Source: Mycobacterium vicinigordonae (GTDB lineage Bacteria > Actinomycetota > Actinomycetes > Mycobacteriales > Mycobacteriaceae). From it: a stretch of 64,000 bases of DNA. The translations under genes were made by a program, and so were the position numbers. Numbering within the stretch: the first letter of the stretch is position 1; each line of letters begins with the position of its first letter. The stretch spans positions 5,022,001 to 5,086,000 of the forward strand of contig NZ_CP059165.1 of NCBI RefSeq assembly GCF_013466425.1, in the 5' to 3' direction. The notes under the pieces were generated by a model, which was not told the origin of the DNA, made no database searches, and was given only the letters and a program-made list of their open reading frames with translations. Of this stretch, positions 61,609-64,000 are shown piece by piece.

Positions 61609-62436
61609 GCTGCGCACTCCCATCAAGTTCGTCTGGATCCGTCGTCGGGCCGTCTGCGCGCGGGCAAGAAACACCGCGGCAGACCGAGCGTCCAGGGACC
61701 GCCACTCATCATGGAAAGCGAAACCTCCCGGGATCAATGTCGGCACCTGCCCAACTCCTGGCCCGCGATTGGCGCAATCGCACAATGGCTCAGGCGCTAC
61801 TCATCAGGCGATTCACGAGGGCGCCGGGCGCCGATCACTGCGGTTCGAGGATTTTCGAGACGACCCCGCAAACGACTCATCGCTGGCGCGCCGCGGCATC
61901 CAAACCGCGCGCTGGTGTGTGCCCCCCTCGCTGAATCTCGACATTGATGTTGCGAGACTTTGATGTTGCGAGCTGGGTGTCAATCCAGGAGTGGAGCCGC
62001 CCGACTGAACCTCCACTCGCGGCGATCGCGTTCCTTTGTGCCAGTAGTATTGGCAGGCGGCATCGAAAAAGTGAATGCTGTTGTCCGCGTGCATGTTCAG
62101 CGATCGTCGCGGTTCCAGCGATGGAGGCCGAAGGCGTGAAGCGCCCTCCGGGGACCTGTCGGTTCAACTCCGCGAGTCATGCCAGGCCAGGCGTATCGGC
62201 GGCGACGAGCTGCACGTCTGCCGGGAATGTTCTGTGGCGCGGGGCGGCAATTCGGGTGTCGTGAAAAACCTCGGCTCGTCGAGCACCTTAACTTCTCCTG
62301 CCTTGACCGGTCCGGCACGTCAGAAGGACAGGCACTCTTCCCTAAACTTGCAGGCCAGCTGCGCCGCTCGAACGCCCAAGAGCCGTGCGCATACCGTGAG
62401 ACACCAGAGCAATCAGAACACCCCAATAGGTACACT
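61609..62436. other. Long divergent intergenic region between fadD and tetR
   Basis: An 828-base divergent spacer with no credible gene. Two 13-base direct repeats, TTGATGTTGCGAG, lie at 61944-61956 and 61960-61972 (16-base period). Promoters of the fadD-cofD operon and of tetR are expected here. Nothing else could be identified. Confidence 0.5.
61944..61972. repeat. Two direct repeats TTGATGTTGCGAG
   Basis: Two perfect 13-base copies with 3-base spacer, phased at 16 bases. They lie in the divergent region and could be a tandem binding site for an activator or a slippage duplication. No regulator is assigned. Confidence 0.5.
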
Positions 62437-63129
62437 ATGAGAATGGCGCCAGTCGACAAAAGCGATGCGTCGACGTCACCACATGGTCGCCGCGGTCCTG
62501 TTCGTGCTGAGCAGAAGCGACTCACCCGCAACCGTCTGGTCGACGCGGCACGGACCGCTTTCGAATCGGCCGGGTATAGCGCGACATCGATTAGCGACAT
62601 CACAACCGAAGCCGAAATCAATCGCGTCACTTTCTATGCACATTTCGCAGGCAAAGCGGAATGCTTCCTCTCAGTTCTCGACGCGATGTTCAGCGAGACA
62701 GCCCAGTACTGGCAGCAGCTCGACCAAGCGCTACTGACCGACTCGCCCGCGGCCATCCGTGAATGGCTGGAGGGCGCACTGCACTGGTGGGAACAAAATG
62801 CGGCTATCCTCCCCGCAGTACAGGAGGCCACGGCGGTTGATCACCAGGTCGCGAACCTGTGGAAATCTTATCTCGATGCGCTGTCCAACGAATTGCGCGG
62901 CTATCTCGCACAATTCACCACCGACAGGCAGCGGACGGAAGCCCAGCTGAGAGTTCAACTTCTTGTGAGTCAACTTGATCAGTTCTGTTTTCGATGGATT
63001 GTTCAGCGCGTTGTCGACTGCGACCGTGACTGGGTTCTTGATCTGCTCGCGGATATGTGGTGCGGTACGTTGCATATCGGTGCCGCACCCAGTAACTCGT
63101 CATCGCCGAGTTGGCGCCGCATTGGCTAA
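62437..63129 (+). CDS. TetR-family transcriptional regulator
   Basis: A 230-residue TetR protein: HTH at about 35-75 (AARTAFESAGYSATSISDITTEAEINRVTFYAHFAGK), then an all-helical ligand domain with aromatic residues (WLEGALHWWEQN, CFRWIVQRVVDCDRDWV). ATG 62437 has TAGG eight bases upstream; ATG 62443 is an alternative. It is divergent from the fadD-thiolase-nitroreductase-cofD operon and is the most likely repressor of it, perhaps sensing an acyl-CoA. Confidence 0.85.
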   Translation: MRMAPVDKSDASTSPHGRRGPVRAEQKRLTRNRLVDAARTAFESAGYSATSISDITTEAEINRVTFYAHFAGKAECFLSVLDAMFSETAQYWQQLDQALLTDSPAAIREWLEGALHWWEQNAAILPAVQEATAVDHQVANLWKSYLDALSNELRGYLAQFTTDRQRTEAQLRVQLLVSQLDQFCFRWIVQRVVDCDRDWVLDLLADMWCGTLHIGAAPSNSSSPSWRRIG

Positions 63130-63258
63130 AAACCCCATATACCAGCAACTCCCACGGCGCGCTCCACAGCCGCGACTCGCCCCTGTTCGTTGACCAAGCC
63201 GCCATTTTCGCCTTTTCACAGCAGCTTTACGCATGAGCCCGTGCCGCGACATGCCTTT

Positions 63259-64000
63259 TTATGTGGTGGTACGGACGCTGGCTGGATTGGTGTCTATGCG
63301 CAATGCGCGCAGTTTGTTGTACAGGCTGCGACGGCTGACGCCTAGATCTTGCGCAGCCTTCGTCTTGTTGAGATTCGATCGCCGCAGTGCTTGAACGATA
63401 GCGTCGCGTTCCAGCTGTTCGAGTCGGGTCAGGTTCGACTTAGCACCAGTCCTCAATCGCAGGGGTAGATCCGTGAGAACGATCCCGCCGGTAGGGCGTC
63501 GCGAAATTGCTTCGTTGACGACGGTGCGGAGCTCCTCAAGATTTCCGGGCCACGGATACTGCAGCATCTTCTCCATGGCAGACATCGTGAAATGCACCGT
63601 GGGCGCACCCCGGTCCGCGATCATCTCCGCGACGATCGCCGGCAGCTCATCCATCCGATCACGAAGCGGCTTCAGGTAGATCGTGCGCGTGCACTGAGCT
63701 GTCAAGATCGCCTGACGGGCAGAGAGCGCGATGTCATCGGCGCATGTCATGGCGAGTAGCGCAGGCCCCCGCCCGCTTCTTAACCAATCCGCCAAGGCTG
63801 CGGCGACAGAGTCAGGAAGTAGATCGACATTCTTGATCACCGTTGGAGTACTCCGTGATGCCGCGGTCAACTCCGACCGAATCCACGCCGCCTGACCAAT
63901 CCGATCAATGTCGGCAGGGTTCAGGTAGCGCATCGCAGCGGATCCGAGGGCCTTCACTGCGGCGGTAGTTCGACCCGAGCCCGGCTCTCCGACGATCATC
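63259..64000 (-). CDS. NtrC-like AAA+/Fis regulator lacking the GAFTGA loop, C-terminal part
   Basis: The N-terminus lies beyond the window edge; 246 residues are visible. Walker A GEPGSGRTT, a Walker B-like VIKNVDLLP, the sensor region YPWPGNLEELRTVV (PWPGN-type) and a C-terminal Fis-type HTH (KTKAAQDLGVSRRSLYNKL) define an NtrC-family architecture. The segment between Walker A and B is shortened and the sigma-54-contacting GAFTGA loop is absent. Mycobacteria have no sigma-54, so it must act on the main polymerase. An N-terminal GAF sensor is likely off the edge. Confidence 0.8.
   Translation of the reverse strand, partial: MIVGEPGSGRTTAAVKALGSAAMRYLNPADIDRIGQAAWIRSELTAASRSTPTVIKNVDLLPDSVAAALADWLRSGRGPALLAMTCADDIALSARQAILTAQCTRTIYLKPLRDRMDELPAIVAEMIADRGAPTVHFTMSAMEKMLQYPWPGNLEELRTVVNEAISRRPTGGIVLTDLPLRLRTGAKSNLTRLEQLERDAIVQALRRSNLNKTKAAQDLGVSRRSLYNKLRALRIDTNPASVRTTT

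Noticed and set aside
19230..63258. KstR/KstR2-type cholesterol-regulon operators
   Set aside because: I looked by eye for paired AAC and GTT palindromes near operon starts and saw none that was convincing; a proper motif scan would be needed.
1..64000. CRISPR arrays, integrase and plasmid or phage structural genes
   Set aside because: No regularly spaced repeats, no tyrosine or serine recombinase motifs and no phage structural proteins were seen. The integrase expected for the tRNA-type integration is not in this window.

Overview
The window is high-GC actinobacterial DNA, almost certainly from a non-tuberculous Mycobacterium. The evidence is a gene block whose order matches my memory of the M. 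tuberculosis Rv1069c-Rv1056 region, a complete yrbE/mce operon with Mce-associated proteins, mycobacterial lipoproteins, an IS1081-type element, and many FadD-type acyl-CoA ligases. Species cannot be fixed from the sequence alone.

Layout. (1) 1-17.6 kb is conserved backbone: an alpha/beta-hydrolase membrane protein (cut by the window start), rhodanese, cysteine dioxygenase, LpqV-like lipoprotein, two convergent patatins, a class II glutamine amidotransferase, an SRPBCC protein, a DapB-like oxidoreductase, FadD14, an Rv1057-type beta-propeller with a candidate MprA box upstream, a DUF427 protein, a phytase-like lipoprotein, a membrane protein, a second FadD, a sorbosone-dehydrogenase-like lipoprotein and a RibD/DHFR-like reductase. 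(2) At 17794-17840 lies only the 3' part of a tRNA-Leu(UAA) gene, immediately followed by an IS1081-like element. This looks like the attachment-site end of an integrated island that occupies the rest of the window and runs past its right edge. (3) 19.3-29.6 kb is a catabolic operon (P450, zinc alcohol dehydrogenase, aldehyde dehydrogenase, acyl-CoA synthetase, dienoyl-CoA-reductase-like SDR) with a 3Fe-4S type ferredoxin, a two-component pair and a LysR regulator. (4) 29.9-35 kb is a decayed zone: two direct copies of an SRPBCC/small-membrane-protein cassette, an IS256-family relic and cytochrome P450 scraps surround an intact Baeyer-Villiger-type monooxygenase. (5) 35-40.1 kb holds a SnoaL-like protein, a second Baeyer-Villiger-type monooxygenase with an altered signature motif, an HSL-type esterase and a FadD. 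(6) 51.4-40.3 kb (minus strand) is a contiguous 11-gene mce operon: yrbEA-yrbEB-mceABCDEF, two Mce-associated proteins and an MPT64-like secreted protein. (7) 52.1-63.1 kb is another catabolic region: an SDR, a SnoaL-FMO fusion, a PucR-type regulator, and a tight operon of acyl-CoA synthetase, thiolase-like protein, nitroreductase, unknown protein and CofD/FbiA paralogue, with a divergent TetR regulator. (8) The right edge carries the C-terminal part of an NtrC-like AAA+/Fis regulator that lacks the sigma-54 contact loop.

Together the island reads as an import-and-degrade package for a hydrophobic substrate: Mce proteins for lipid uptake, P450 and flavin monooxygenases for oxidation, dehydrogenases and esterase for conversion to acids, and FadD/thiolase/reductase for CoA-dependent chain shortening. 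The substrate is not determinable from sequence. The most unusual part is the operon pairing a CofD/FbiA-like transferase with a stand-alone nitroreductase and an unrecognised 120-residue protein inside an acyl-CoA gene cluster, which hints at a pathway-dedicated F420-type cofactor.
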